Positions 34,729-49,100 of a stretch of DNA of 64,000 bases are shown piece after piece. Within the stretch, counting starts at the first letter, position 1. Every line of letters begins with the position of its first letter. The stretch is from Euglena gracilis (taxonomy: Eukaryota; Euglenida; Euglenophyceae; Euglenales): positions 24,874,954 through 24,938,953 of the forward strand of contig CP154954.1 in the NCBI GenBank assembly GCA_039621445.1. The letters are read 5' to 3'. Made by a program: the position numbers and the translations under genes. A model generated the notes under the pieces. The model saw only the letters and a list, made by a program, of their open reading frames with translations. It was not told where the DNA came from and ran no database searches.

Positions 34729-35204
34729 CTGTGGGGGGGGGGGGGGGCATGGGGCCTTGGCAGACAATCGGTGTGCAAGTGGGTAACGTTCGTTAACTTA
34801 AGAGGGTTGTTGTAACCACCCTTGGCAGCGTAGGGAGGCCGATACTTCGCTGGGCTGTACCCCTTTTGATGCTGCAAAAAAAAAAATCAATCAAGACAGG
34901 AGAGGCCTGGGAAGAGGATCAGGACAAGGGCTGCAAACAAAGTGCTCATCTGGAAGCATCCATGCCTTCAAGCAAAGGACAAACAGTGAGGTGGCTTCCT
35001 TTTGGAATCCTTGGAGGTTGAATGCATCGTCGCAGTTCAGGCAAAAGTGGACGCAGTCACTTGTTGACGCTTGCAAAATGGGATAGGGGAAACAGCTGAC
35101 AAAACACAAAAAAAACTACAACGCAGCAGAGTTGCGATGCGCGATCAGAACTCCTCAACCCTTGCGAAGTGCCCACTCCAGACACGTGGTATTTTGGTGG
35201 CGTC

Positions 35205-35245
35205 GTTGGGATTTGTCGGGATTTGTCGGGTTTTGTCGGGTTTGG
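35205..35245. repeat. Short tandem GGGATTTGTC repeats
   Basis: Four GGGATTTGTC/GGGTTTTGTC units in tandem, and a related pair at about 36,193-36,220. Confidence 0.8.
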
Positions 35246-35924
35246 AACACTGGAATTGGGTCCCAGCCATAGAATTTTGGAAGCATTTTTTTTCTGAGTC
35301 GAATGACGTGTGTTGAACACAATGTGGTTCCTATGGAGTGTGGGTGTTGCATTGGCAGCATTGAATCCTTTCCATACCGCCACCCACCTTTCCAACAACC
35401 ATACACATTTGTCTTGCACCATGGGGACAGCTGTTGATATAGCCAAGGTTCACCTTGGACAGTGGGAGGGTCGTGGGCAAAACACAGAAGTGGGATTTTC
35501 TTGTTCAGACATATTGGAAACCACCTCCAGGCACAAGGTATTGTGTTGTCTTTGTCAGGGATTGCCAGGAATTGCCAGGAACATCCTGCTTTGATCCTTT
35601 TTGCAAATAATTGTTTGGATTGCATACCACGTCTCCTCCATTGCCCAAGGACAACTGATATTTGTCAATGATAGGGAGGGTGTTTGAAAAAGGTGGACAA
35701 GATGGTGATGGCAAGAAATTTGTAATAATTGAACATTTCTAACGCATGGCCTTTGGGGGGGAGACCCATATCACACTTTTTTATTTTTAGTTACTTTATT
35801 TGTTATTAATAATTACTTCTGAAATTTTCAGTGCCCTAAAGGAATTTTGCCTAAAAAGGGGGGTTCCAAGTTACGGGAACCATCTTTTTTGCCCCCCCCC
35901 GCCAATTTATTCGGCCCCCGCCAG

Positions 35925-36185
35925 GAGCAAGGACCCCGCCAGGTTATTTGGGGGCAGGTTAACTCTTTCTGGTCCCCCAGAGGCGTGGTTTCCGTCAAAT
36001 CCTGACAAACAAACAAATTCGGACATCCTTTTTTTGCAAAACTAAATTGTGGACAAAACTGGACCAAATAACCTGGCAGGGCAATAACCTGGACAAAAAG
36101 GGGACCAAGTAACCTGGCAGGGGGGGGGGGCAGGGCGGGCCAAAAGTTGGTTCCAATAACCTGGCACCACGCCAGGTTATTGGGG
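35925..36185. repeat. Clustered AATAACCTGGC motif in both orientations
   Basis: GCCAGGTTATT at 35,938 and 36,172, and AATAACCTGGCA at 36,067, 36,085, 36,110 (AGTAACCTGGCAG) and 36,155. Six copies within 260 bp, followed by short GATTTGTCGGG repeats. Confidence 0.75.
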
Positions 36186-36740
36186 GGGGGGGAGTTGTCG
36201 TGATTTGTCGGGGTTTGTCGCTAGAGGTTCTGCCCAGTGCTCAGCAAGAACTCCATTCTGGAGCAAATATTCTTTGTGGCTTTCCAAATGAACAAAATAA
36301 CCCTGTGTATGAGCTGTATTGTGTGTATGTGTATTTTTTTGAAGTTTGGTGACCCAGGGGGAGGGGGTGGGGGTGGGGGTCCAGGCCAAGAGGGGGTGGG
36401 TCTGGACCCCCCCTCCCGGTCCTGAAAAATATTGTTTGAGACACAATGTCTTCATACATCCGGGCTGCTCCCGGATGCCATATGCCAACCCCTTTCTGCC
36501 TTGTTGCCTAAATCCTTTGACTGGCGTAGCTGCGTGTTGAGCGCCACTCGCCCCGGCATAACTCCCATTCCTACGGAAGACTGGCAATGTGTGGTCTCTG
36601 CCGGTGGTTTACTGCAGAATGCAGTAAACCGCGGACAAGAGGGGTCTGTGGTGCATGTCTGCAGTCAACACATGCGGAACTGAGCACACTAAGCACAGCC
36701 CGAAGTGTAAGCACGGAGGGAATGGAACATTGATGCGAAC

Positions 36741-37226
36741 CAGGCTGAATTTGACCAACTCTGGGGGAGGGGTCGCGGGTGTCATGGAGTTCCTGGGCAG
36801 GCAGACACCACCCCACCCCCCAGGTTTCGACACAATACGTATGAGGGCAGGTGGGGGTGAGTCGGACCCCTCCCCTCTGGTCCAGCAGAGGGGGGACATA
36901 CCCCCCATCAAAACAGTGGCAGTGGCACGGTCTGGGTGACCGAAAATTTTGCCCCTCCAAAACGGCCAAAAGTGCCAGGGCACCCCAACCTAAACCCCGT
37001 ACGCCCTCCTTATATCGAACCCTGATCCCCCCGGGGCATCAGTGCCTGTGTGGTCGTCGGCCAAAAGCTGCCCAAAAATGTGCTGTTCTGGGCTTCCGGC
37101 GCCTTAGTTACTGGAAGTGCCTTGAATGAGTGCCCAACCCGGGGGGGGGGGTGGGATCTGGGTTTACCCAGGCAAGTACCGGGGGGGGGGGGGGGGGGGG
37201 TCGGTCTCGCCTTGAAATTCAGCCTG
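36741..37226. mobile_element. CAGGCTGAATTT element, 486 bp
   Basis: Starts CAGGCTGAATTTGACCAACT and ends CCTTGAAATTCAGCCTG. Flanks ATGCGAAC and ATGCAAAC match at 7 of 8. It shares its ends and several internal blocks with the element at 14532-14808. Confidence 0.85.
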
Positions 37227-37352
37227 ATGCAAACTTGGTGTTTGCCCTGACACATGCGCACGGTGCAGCGTGGTGGTGAGGGGTCAGACACACACATGCG
37301 GCCACTGTGCAGAGGGGCGTCGACTGGCCTTCACTGAACGGAAACCCCCCGC

Positions 37353-37546
37353 TCAGTGGGCTTTGTGGTGCTGGGTGCCAGTTCCGCCGCCGTGCGCCTC
37401 CGGGGCGGGGTCGTGGTGGGGGGCGTGGTGCTCCATGGTGTGGGCCAGGATGTACCTCTTCCAGGCCGGCAGCACGATGCCCGCCAGGGCCAGCGCCAGC
37501 CCGAACTGCGTCCACTCCCACACGGGGCCCGAGTGCCGGAGGACGC
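37353..37546 (-). CDS. Membrane protein: last exon, PAWKRYIL and His-rich tail
   Basis: The acceptor is CCGGGGCAG. The exon encodes [40 protein letters not shown] and a tail rich in His, Pro and Gly, then TGA at 37353. The His-rich tail (about 13 His in 30 residues) could bind metal. Confidence 0.78.
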
Positions 37547-39996
37547 CTGCCCCGGCAGCGGAGGGCGGGGGTACGGTGCAAACCACAGCCTTCGGCGAGG
37601 GTTTGGTGTGGACGTGGAGAAGTGGGGGGAAGTGTTGGGTGTCAACAACAACAGCCCCTCGGCGGGGGGGGGGATTTGGTCTCATGCGTGATTGTTTTGA
37701 TTACCTCTGGGGCCCACTTCTTTATGGCTTCCAGCCTGTTCGGTGCGGCTTTGCGTTAAGCATTGTTCAAAATGTGTCTGCAAATCTTTGTAGTTTCGCA
37801 ACGAACGCATTTTCCCTCCTTTCAGGAGGGGTTATATGTGGTGAGCATGCCACTCCCACCGGCCACCAGATGTAGATGGAGGGCGGTCATTGTCCACTTT
37901 CCAATCACCACTCAAACACTGTTTGAAAACCAATCAGTGACTTCCGACCGGGGGGGGGGGGGGGTGGCCGCGGGTGGCCACCTTCGGTCGTTCGTGGGCC
38001 GTTCCCCTGGGGGTTGGAGCCCAAGGACAGTAAATCACTCTTAAAAAAAAAAGGACGAGTCAGTCACCTGGGGGGGGGGGTCAGACACTAGGGTCAGTTG
38101 CAACTTGGTGTCCAAGTGGGGTCAACGAACATGCCTTATCGGCCTACCCTTTGATGCATATCCAAAGGATGCCAAAGCCCCCAAAGGAAAAAAAACCCGT
38201 AGGTTTCCAGTGGCAAACCCAAAAGCAAGTTTCGAGACTTATTTTTGAGCAGCTGGCCTCGGCGACACATCATGTCCTTGCATTCCTTCACAATTTTCCT
38301 CGTTCACAGAGGGGGGGGGGGTGAAAAAAGGTGGAGAGCCTCATTCACACGTAACCAAGAAGTGGGAGGGAATAACTCTGAAGAGGCCAAATGCAAAGTT
38401 GTGTGTTCCGCTAAAATCCAAAGACAATTCCCAACTGTCGTGAGTCGGTAGGAGGGACAGAAGATATCAAATCTTTGTTTCCTCCGGTCGCTTCACAGTT
38501 GGAAACTTTTGGGGGAATAAAAGTACGAGACAGGCATTTCCAAAAAAAAAATCAGCCCTTCGCGCCGAAAACCACGGGCCTCCGGCCCAGGACCCCGCAG
38601 GGGGGTCCAGCCCCAGACCCGCCCCCGGGGGTCTTCCAAATTAAAATGAAGCCTGGTACGAGAACATATTTTTCCTATAAAATGATGAAATTCTTTCAAG
38701 AAAACATTTCCCAAAAATGGAGCAGGAATTTCCAAACATTTGATTGGCTACCCTTGCAACTAGTTCTTCCGAAGGACAAGCGGGGGGAATGGGGGAAAGG
38801 ATGACGGAGACAGGTGGGGGGTTTCCCATCACTTGTGTCCGGGCTGGGGCAAAGCAGCCACGCAAACGTCGGGGGGGCACACCTCCCGCAATAGTCTCGA
38901 ACGCCGCCTCAAAGCAGCCTTCCCACGCGAAGCCAACCATGATGCCTGCGGCAAGCGAGGGACGCCTGGGGGGAAAGGCCCGCAAACGAAAGAAACAAAT
39001 AGAGCCCAGCCTGATGCAGATCTCCATTGAGAGAGTGACAAGTGAAAATTCCTTTGACCAAACACACGTGCTATATGCATGTGCGCGGTATGCTGTGGGG
39101 ACACCTGCTCTCGGGCACCCTGACTGTCAAAGCCATTTCGCGTCCCCCTGCGCTGCAGGGGACCAGACTTTATCCGGGTTACATTTTATGGGTCTGGGCG
39201 AAACCTGTTGGGACTTTCAAGAAAGCAGTTTAGCGGCCGCCAGCGGTGCAACTCATTTCCAAATGCAGCCAAGGTTTCTCCCCTAGCCCAGATGTGGGGA
39301 GAGTGGGTGGGTGGGTGAGAGAAAAGAGCCTGTGTGAGTTTGCGACTTACATTTCCCTCTTGATTTTTTTTGGGGTGGACCCGACACCGAAGCATACACC
39401 ATCCAGGAACTCTTCCAGCCACTCTCAAGAACAATTACAATGCCCCGAATTAGAGCAATCAATCTTCCGACAGCTTCAGCATCAACTCGGGATATTTCTG
39501 GAACGATTTGAGGCAGGTGAGACCGAGTCCAACACTATATCATAAATTTTGACCTTGGAGAAATCTGGTGGTTCCTTTGCGCAATTGAGCAAAAGAACTA
39601 TGTGGAAGTGCATAAAGGGACCGCTTACACAAAAACGGGAAAAACGGGAACGGTCCATTTGTGCAACTGCATAAAGGGAAGGCTCCCAAGTCTGAAAACG
39701 GCACCTTTGCACAATTGTGCAAAAAAAGTGTTCCTTTGTGCAATTGGCAAAGAAACCAGATGCCAAAAGACCCGCCTTCTGGGCCGGAATTTGGGCATCG
39801 AAAATTGAGCCTGTGAAAAACCATTTTATGAAACATCCCTGAAGCACCAAAATAAATGGCAATTCAAAGTTTCATCCTTGAAGAAAAAATGAGTTGAAAG
39901 GGACCCTTCACACCCAGTCTTTTTGTTCAAAAATGAGGCACAATGCATTGCCAGAGAAAAGGTGTACTTGCTGACTCTGTGCTCAGTGGGGCATAT

Positions 39997-40074
<78 letters not shown>

Positions 40075-40098
40075 ACATAAATATATATATAAACACAT

Positions 40099-40151
<53 letters not shown>

Positions 40152-43100
40152 AGTGGGGCATATATACAACTTTTTTTGACCAACTCAGCCATGCTCGTCG
40201 ACTTTGAGGGCGCAATGTTGACACTCTTATCCTGTCTGAGAAGTCCCTATGGTTGAGGCATCAGTCATCAAATAAATGCAAACTAATTTTGGACCACTTG
40301 CTCAACTGTGAAAATGAACCATTTGAATTGTTCCTGTGCGCCATTGCGCAAAGATACCAGTCGGGGAAAACAACAATGCTCACGGAGAGGGAGGTCCATG
40401 GCAATACGGGTGAGGCGACACCACAGCTTCATTTTATTAACTTTCTAGCGCCAAACAGACTGGCATAGGCCGCTGTTGGTTGGATTTAAAGTGGTTCCTT
40501 TGCACAATAGAGCGAAGAAACATTGTGTTTGTTATCGTGTGGGTGCCACAGAGTATCAACATAAGTGGGGTGGGGTGGGCGATACATCCTCCTGTATTCT
40601 TCATCCCTTTCATCTACAAGAAATTTCAGAATTCTGCAAACAATCCGTTTCATTTTGAAAAACACATTCCTTTTGCAACAAGCTTCAAAAACGTCCAAAG
40701 GTGCTGCGGGCAATTAAAGAAGCACACAAAGGGGCGGACCTGTCACCTGGCCTCAGAACACCACCTGGTGCTGGCAATTGCCACACAGGAAATGCGGCAG
40801 ATGGGACTGGGAGGTTCGTTTATTTCCATGTATTTTTTTATTTCCCAGGGGTCGACCTGGGGGGGTTCACAACTTGCCGCCGTGTATCGGAGGCCAAAAC
40901 CATCAAATTTTGGAGTTACCCCTGGGTTCACCACACAAAATCCCAAAGATGCACACACGGAGGGCGGCCTGCAACCGGCTCTTCAATAACCTGGAGCCTA
41001 ACCCCTCGTGTTCCTTTGCGCAAACAACACGAAAAGGCTCAAGTACAAGATCGGCCGCCTAAGAACAGAAAGTCAGCAAATCAGACCAAACTGAGGGAGA
41101 CCAATGCAGAGGCACCCTTGCTCTGGCTGATGAATGTGCGCCGTCGGCTGGTCGGCACACACCGAACGAAAGAATGACGGTGACAATGGGGCCCTCCATC
41201 TGCTGCCGCGCGAGTTGGTCGGCCACCTGGGCCCGGCAGGGGGTCGCGAGGCAGCGGGCACTGGTCGTGCACCACCGCCAGGCAAACACCTCGGGGGCCG
41301 ACCAACAGGACTTGCCTGTTGCGATCGCGCACCTTATCCAGGAGGAAGATGACGAAGAACGCGATGCCGGACACCACGAGAGCGGTGACGACCTTCCCGA
41401 CCACCAGCAGGGCAGCGCAGCCACAAACCGACCAACCGGATGAGGTGAGTGAGGTCGAAGGACGGTCAGGAGCTCATTTGCCATAAACCACACCAAAATA
41501 TAAAACCCCCCAGGCCACCCAAAAAGATGGCTCAGGCTAACTAAAGGCCACCCAAAAAGAAAACCCCACATGTGAAGTCCAGAGACTGCCATCCAGGACA
41601 AAGCAGAAAAAAACTACAGGGGACGTCGCACATTTTTTCCACATGGAAATGAACCACATATTTAGCAACAATGATCCATTTTTGCGCATTCCAGAGAAAA
41701 ACACAGAGGCACACCGCAGGAATTCGTTAGAGAACGGGCATCTCACTGCATGTGAAGGCAGCGACAGTTCGCCGAGGTTTCCCAGGAAGGTCCGGCCCTT
41801 CCTCGCAACCTGGCGGCCTCCAGTTGGAACAGAAGGGAACACCATCACAGGCGAGGCCCGGCCCTGGGGACGCCCTCCCGCAGCCCCAGCGTGTGCAGCT
41901 GCGCCGTCTTGCCCTTGAGGGCGAACAGCAGGGCCCAGGCGAAGCACATCGAGCACACCATGTGGAGGGAGGAGAAGAGGCGGCCCTGTGGGGAAGGGGT
42001 CGGAGGCTGGGCGGCAGCCCATCCGGATGGGGGCAAGGCCATAGATTTGCTAACTGACACACACAATTCCCAGGAGGTCCACCCATCCACCCAAGGCCAC
42101 TCAAAATCGGGCGAAAACACTTGGAAAAATTTCATGGCTGGGCCAGACCAACCCGCGGGGGTACAGTCCCCAACCCACCCGCCCACTCTCGAAAAACCCA
42201 GCCCACCCCGGGGGATCAGGTCACGCAGGTGTGGCGCGGAAACCTGCTGCCGTGGCCGTGATCAGCAACTGTGTGTACGCCAAATGCACTGTGTACACGC
42301 CTTTCGAGAGCCCTTTTCGGTTGGGCCCAGGCGCGACCGGAGGTAGCCGAACAGCGTCACGCCGGGCAGGGCGGAAGCAGCAGCACACAGCAAGAGGATC
42401 ACCTGCAGGCATAGAAACGCTCGAGGGATACGAGGGAGAGGGATATAAAGTGGGGGGGTTCCAATTCAAAACCACAAAAGCACATGCCTCAATTCAAAAA
42501 AAAAAGCCTGCTTTCAATTCAATGAAGGGAGATGCATTGCCCCCGCCCCACTCTCGCCCAGCCAAACCTCATGGGTTGGGGGGATTGTTGGGATCACAGT
42601 GGGAAAAGAAGTATGCCTAGAAGGGGAAGAAAAGGAAAAAAAAGAGGGGGAAAGCTTCTGGGAGAGGAAGGGGAAACAGTATCAGTAGAGAAAAGAACTG
42701 GGGAGGGCGGGGGCGGGGAGTAGGGGGAGGGAAAAAAGGAGGCAACAGACAGGAGGGGGGAGGGAAAAAAGGCGATATTAATGGAGATGGAAACTGTCGA
42801 GAAATATAAACAGTAAACCCCCCCCAAATATAAAAGCCCCCCTAACAAACATAATCACCCAGGTGGTTTGATTTTGCCGCCCAAATATAACCCCCCCCCG
42901 GTGTAAACGCTATCAAGGGTGCCATCCAGGGTGAAGACGTGAAAAATTTTGGGTGAGTATTGCAAATTTTCACAATAACCCCGCGATTTCGGACAAAAAT
43001 GGCACATTCTTAGTAAAACAAGGAAATGGACAACTCAAGTTTTGACATAGGAGTGGCATTTGACTTCCGCCGAAGGCCACCAAAGGTCATAGAGGACATT

Positions 43101-46100
43101 CGAAAATTTTTATTTACCCCCAAATATAAAGGGCAGCAATGAACTAAATGGCCCAGGGGGGGGGGGCGTATAATTCTTCCAGGGGGGGTCCATATAGTTC
43201 ATCCCGGGTCCCACTTTGGGGGAAGTCGGGGACATTGTTGGGGGTTAGGTTTAGGGCTGCGACTGGATTCCCGGAGGACACCCATTTTTAGAGGGTTAGG
43301 GAGAGGTTAGGCCCCGTTGCGGACCGAGTTCGGCCGAACTCGGGCCGAACTCGGGCAATTTTTGCGGCCGTTTCGACCGCAAAACGTGCCGCTTCTGGGC
43401 AACTTCCAGCGGCTTCGGGCAGAATGTGCATTAACTTTAGGAATAGAGTTAGGATTGGACAGCCCCCTTGAGGGTCTTGAAATCCCGTCAATGCAAAGCC
43501 GGGGAGGTATATACCCTGGACCATCTCTCATCCCTGATCTTCTGTGGTGCTTTATGATTATTTATGACCATCTTTTGCTAACAGACGAAGGTTGAGCTTG
43601 GGCTCCTTGTGCATTTTTCAACTTGTTTCACTGCAAATGGTGAGGACTTTGCATTGGGCATTTCATATGATCTGAGTTTTGGCACCTTTGGGGGAGGTTA
43701 CAACTGCTCACGTTGAAAACGTTGACAGAGGGCAACAACGGGGTAACCCACCTCATAATCGTTGGGTTCTCTGTGCCCATGACCCTCCTGGTCAGGCAAT
43801 TCAGCAGTGACTGCAAATCTGATGGCCTGCATTGTGAAAACACAGAGAGTGAAGGTAGTCCTTGGCAAAGAGGGGAGGGCCTATGCGAGCATGTGATTCA
43901 TATCAGAGGTGAGGCATAATCAGCATATTTTTCAGAACGCTTTGAAAAAAGCTTTAAAAAAAACCATAAAAATAAATTTTGGTAAAATGCCTAAAAAAGT
44001 TTGAGCCCTTCTATACAAAAAAAAAATCAAAAAACCTTAAAAACTTTAAAAAAAACCCATTCCGGCAACAGCTTTGTCCGGTTGAGCAAAAAGCCGAGTT
44101 GCAATATCTCAGCAAAAAAAAGCCAACTCCAGGTAAAAAATAATTCCTGGCTGGAACATTGCTTATCAACCCACGTTCAAAAAAAATGGGATTCTCGACT
44201 TTTTTGATTTTAGACCTCGTTCGATGCCAGGATGGCCCTTGGACCGCCCTTGGAGAAAAGACGCCTCAAAAAAAAATCTGAAAAAACCTTTAAAAGCGCC
44301 TTTAAAAACAAATTTGGGAGACAGGCTCAAAGTGCCAAATCTTTTTCCCATGCCAGTTAGGTTTGTTTTATTCCCAGGCATTTCTAAGACAAAACAGCTG
44401 GCCAGACCCCCTCCCCAACCCAACCCCGTCGGGGGGTTCCAGCCAACACTTGTCTCCAGCCAGCTGGCTGGACCCCCCCCTCCAAGGGTTCCTTAAAAAA
44501 TTATCTGGTTGAAATCACTCCAAAGAGGTCCTGCGAGTAAGCTTTTTGAGACAACTTTTCTCAGCCGCTGTTACAGCTGCATACAATCGAAGATGGAGTT
44601 CGGCATTGTTCGAAATCATGAACGGATTCCTATTGTGGCCAATAACGAGATTAAAACAGATCCGTAATGACTGGTAACAACCGAGAACAAACAGAAAATG
44701 GAGTTCTTGATGGCTTTTGGGGGGTTGCTTCATGTTTTTTGTCTTACACAACAACCAAGCTGCTTTTGAACGTGTTTGTTGCTTTTTTTATTTTTTTTTG
44801 GTGAAGTTTGGGTCCAGCCCGGCTCACATTTTCCCCGTGTTCCCTTGTTCACCTGTTCAATGCCTTGTTCCTGGTGCAGAACACATTGGTTTCCAAAAGA
44901 GAGGGAAATGACTGGTAAAAGCAAACAAAAAGACCATTTCAATAAATTAGAGGGGGAAGAAGAAGCAAACGAGTTTGTGTGGATGATCAGACAAGCCAGC
45001 AAAATTTTTTTTCGCAGCCAAAATGGTCTCGAAGAATCTGGTGGCCTGTGGGAAATGCAACAGGAAAAGATTGAAGAGGTTTTCCGAGATTCTCTGACTC
45101 AAAAAAAAAACCGTAGACAATCAAATCAACCAATCAAATGGTTTTGACGCGAAACCATTTCAGAAACATAAGCATCAACCAAAACTTCAAACCGAAAGAA
45201 AAAAAACAAGCTTTGAAAAGATTTTCCTTCCTTTGTTTTTTCAACTCCAATTTCCAAGGATTCTCTCATGCAAAGCAAAAGGCCCAATGAAAAAAGTATA
45301 GCTACTTCATATCTGTACCACTGGACTGACAGATCCCCTTGCATGCGCGCGCCAACACACCACACGCCAGCACACACACGCGCGCGCACAAGAAGGCACA
45401 CACACACATACATATGTGTGCACATGCACACATACACACACACACACACAGAGAGAGACTGACACACCTGTGTGGTCAAGAACGACACCGACAGGCCAAT
45501 GCACTCGTCCTCCGCCTCCTCCACTTCATCGTCCCAGAGCTCCTCGTGGCGGTCCTTGCGACCGTCGTTCTGCAGCGCCTTCCACTGCCACAGGAACGGG
45601 GGCAGCAGCACACCATCAGGCTGCTAGTGGCACTATGTGGACAAAGCTTTGTGCATGTTCGGGAAAAATCTTCTTAGCCTGGTGCAGGTTTGTGCCTTGG
45701 TGTTTGTGTATGCGTGCGTATGTGCGTGCATGTGCGTGCATGACTGAGTGACTGCACTGAAGCATGCAGGGGGGACCTTCCGAAAAATTGCAAAATTGAG
45801 GGACAATTGCGGAAAAATTGTGGGAAAATTGCGGAGACTGTGGTTTTGGGATTATACTTTGGGAGTACACTTCTGCTTGAGGGAACTTGAAAATTTTTCA
45901 CAAATTTGGTCATTCAACATGTGTGTGTGTGTGTGTGTGTACTTTCTTTCTGCAAAAAGGCCCAAAAAACATGATTTTGTAGTTCTGGGAACATGTGTAT
46001 CCTGGAAATTTGGAATTTCTGGGTGGAAAATTCAAAAATGGCAAAAAAAATGCCAAAAACTTTGGTTTTGGATAAAATCTGGCCCAGAAATTGGGGGTGG

Positions 46101-49100
46101 GGGACAGAAAAAAAAAGCCCAGAAATTGCCAAATTTTGTCAAAAAAAAATTGCAAGAATTGGCAAATTCTGGCAATTTGCAACACAATAACAAAAAAAAG
46201 CACCTGGGCTCCCTTGCGAAACGTTCAAGGAATGGCTGGAACTCATTTCGCCTTCCATTTCAGATTTATGCAGAAAGATTTCAGAAAGGGAAAGAATAAC
46301 AGAAAACGAAATTGTGGAAATTGCGGAAATTGTGGGAAATTTCAGAAAATTGCGGGAAATTTGCAAATATCATTTCCCTCACTGAGCATAAACATACAAA
46401 TACATCTTTTGGTTTCAGTTTGTGGTTTAGCAGACAGATTCACTTTGTGGTTTCCCACATTGGCAGCAGAGGGCCCCTCTTGCCTGCCCCACCCAGCGAG
46501 GGAACTTCTGGACCTAAGGCAGGGAAGAGTTGACCAAGACCCACTCGCAGCGGGAGATCCAACTGCCCCCCCCCCCGGAAGCCCTATTTTCCCCTGCTCG
46601 CTTGAGCAGCACAAACTGCGCCAAATTATGGGTTAAGTTTGAGACCTTCCTCCCTACAAACGTAGTGCTAATTCACCATCAGATGTGCCGATGTGCTCAC
46701 TGTGGGTACACTGTTGTTGTGGACTTCTGGGCTGGTCATTCAGGCAAGTGGCTGCTCAAAAGAAGGATTTTGGTGGGCTGAAGTAGAGTCAGACTGCATT
46801 GTTGCATTGCTTGTGGGGGACAAATAATGGTCGCAAATATGACACTTCTGAACTTCGGGGGGGGGGGGATGTTGAAAACCCTAATGGGGGTCTTATTTCT
46901 GGGAAGGCGCTTTTTCGCGAGAAAATTTGCTGATGGGGGGTGGAGCTGGAAAAAGCTCTGGCTGGGGTGGGAGCTGAACTGAGACCCTTGTTTCAAGCAC
47001 TTTCTTAGGCGGCCGAATTCGCACTTAAGCTTTTTTCCTTTTGATGCGCGCAATTGCGCAAATTTATGATTTTTTGTAACCCCTGGGACCCCGTACCCTG
47101 ACACCCAGAACACAATTTAAGAACCGCTACACCCCTGTATTGGAGGGGATTAACTCCCAGAAGTTTGGTGTGCATGCTGCTTACCAGGTGACGTTAATAA
47201 GACGGAGGGTGAGACTTGTGCTGTTGTACATCAAACGGGAGGGAGGCACACACCCCTTGTGACGACACTTGGAAACGGTGCTGACGTGCTGCCTGAACTG
47301 GCTTGGACACTACCGCCACCGGTGAGAACACACGGGGCCTCATTAGATAACAACACCACAGGCACACAGATTACGTGAGGCAGTCATCACGCAACTGATG
47401 TGTGTTTATGGGCGCAATTGCGCAAATAAAACAATTGTGTTTGATGCGCGCATTTGCGCAAATAAAACGTCCACCGATGATGATAAAATGACGTATTTAT
47501 GGGCGCCAGTGCGCGCACCAACAAATTTGTTTATGTGCGCATTTGCGCAAATGCGCGCACCACCAAATGCGTTTGATGCGCGCATTTCCGCCCACCAAAC
47601 ACGTACGTTTTCCTTCCATGTTAAAAGACATCTTAAGGACCATGAACTAGAAGGTTTAAAAACGTGATGGACGTGTTGGTGCGCGCAATTGCGCAAATAA
47701 AGACACTTTTGTTGATGCGCGCATTTGCGCAAATGCGCGCATCAAACGTTAATAAACCGCTTCAAAATGATGTGTTTGTAGGGCCCTTAGAGCACATAAA
47801 CAAAGTTTGTTTATTTGCGCAAATGCGCGCATCAAAACACATCAGTTGTGGGATACCATCTCCTGCTCCGTGACGGCTGGCGAACACAATTCCTCACGCC
47901 AACCATTGATTTGCACCAAGATTACGTGGTGATGAAATTGGTGGTGAGAGGCAGTGTGGAGGAACACGGCATCTGACTGGCCAAGATTGCCTGCCTTACG
48001 TGTGTACATGTGCACTGCTGTTCCCCGGCCCGAACGGCCAGTTGTTTTGGCGTCATGCGTTTGGCAATTAAATGTAATGAATTGATGACGTGCAAACGAC
48101 CTGTGACTGTTGAACACCTTTTGTGCAACAAGACTGCGTTACAAGAAGTCAAAATTTGGCACCTGAAACACCCGGGACGTGTCGGGCCACAGTTCGTTTT
48201 ATGGTTTTCTTTTGCCATTTTTCCCTTGAAAAATGTAAAAACACCAGTTTTTGTGCATAGTTTGGGGGGAGTGGGTCCCACCGCTTTGATGCACCCAATG
48301 CAGGGGTAATGGTTCACCACTTCCTTGTACCCAAAGTAACGGGTGTTTGAGGGCCACCTCTCTCCAGCTGTTGGTTGCCATGCACTGGCACCACGTCGTC
48401 CCCCCAGTCTTACACTCTGGTGGCGGGGTATAACGTGGCCGCTGTGGTGGGTGTCGTTGCACCGGGGAGGTCGGTGCCGGCCTGCTGGGTGCTGAAGCAT
48501 CAGCAGCTGATGGGGCTGCAGCGGCGGAGCCGAAGCCGCAGGCCAGCCGCAGGGCCCTTGGGAACTAAAAATTGGTGCCGGTGGACATGCACCGTTACTG
48601 GGTGGCTGTGCACCCACCATCAAAAGATGCTATGTCTCCATCTTTTGCCGGGCCCGTCGATGGTCCAAAAACGGCATCGTAACACCATATCCCGGAGGGG
48701 ACGGTGTAGTCATTTGGGTTGAACCCACTCAGAAGCCACTAAGGGTGGCTGTAGGAGCGCCAAAGGAAGTCACTTATTACTCCTCCATTGGTGGTTTACT
48801 TGCGCATTTGCGCGCATCACGTTGTTTTATGGACGTAAGTGCACAAATAAAACAGATGTAAACTGAACAATTTACATCTGTTATATTTGCGCATTTGCAC
48901 CCACAAACAACGTGATGCGCGCAAATGCGCAAGTAAACCACTTCCGCTGTCAGTGTTTGACGGCTGTGTTTCTGTCACACCGTTCTTCTTTGCGTTCATT
49001 TGCGCAAATGCGCGCATCAAACACAAAACATTTTTATGCGCGCATTTGCGCAAATGCGCGCATAAAAATGTTTTGTGTTTGATGCACGCATTTGCACCCA

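Noticed and set aside
47410-47870. Regularly repeated palindromes considered as a CRISPR array
   Set aside because: Spacing is irregular, orientation alternates, the genome is eukaryotic, and the repeats belong to an inverted-repeat element.
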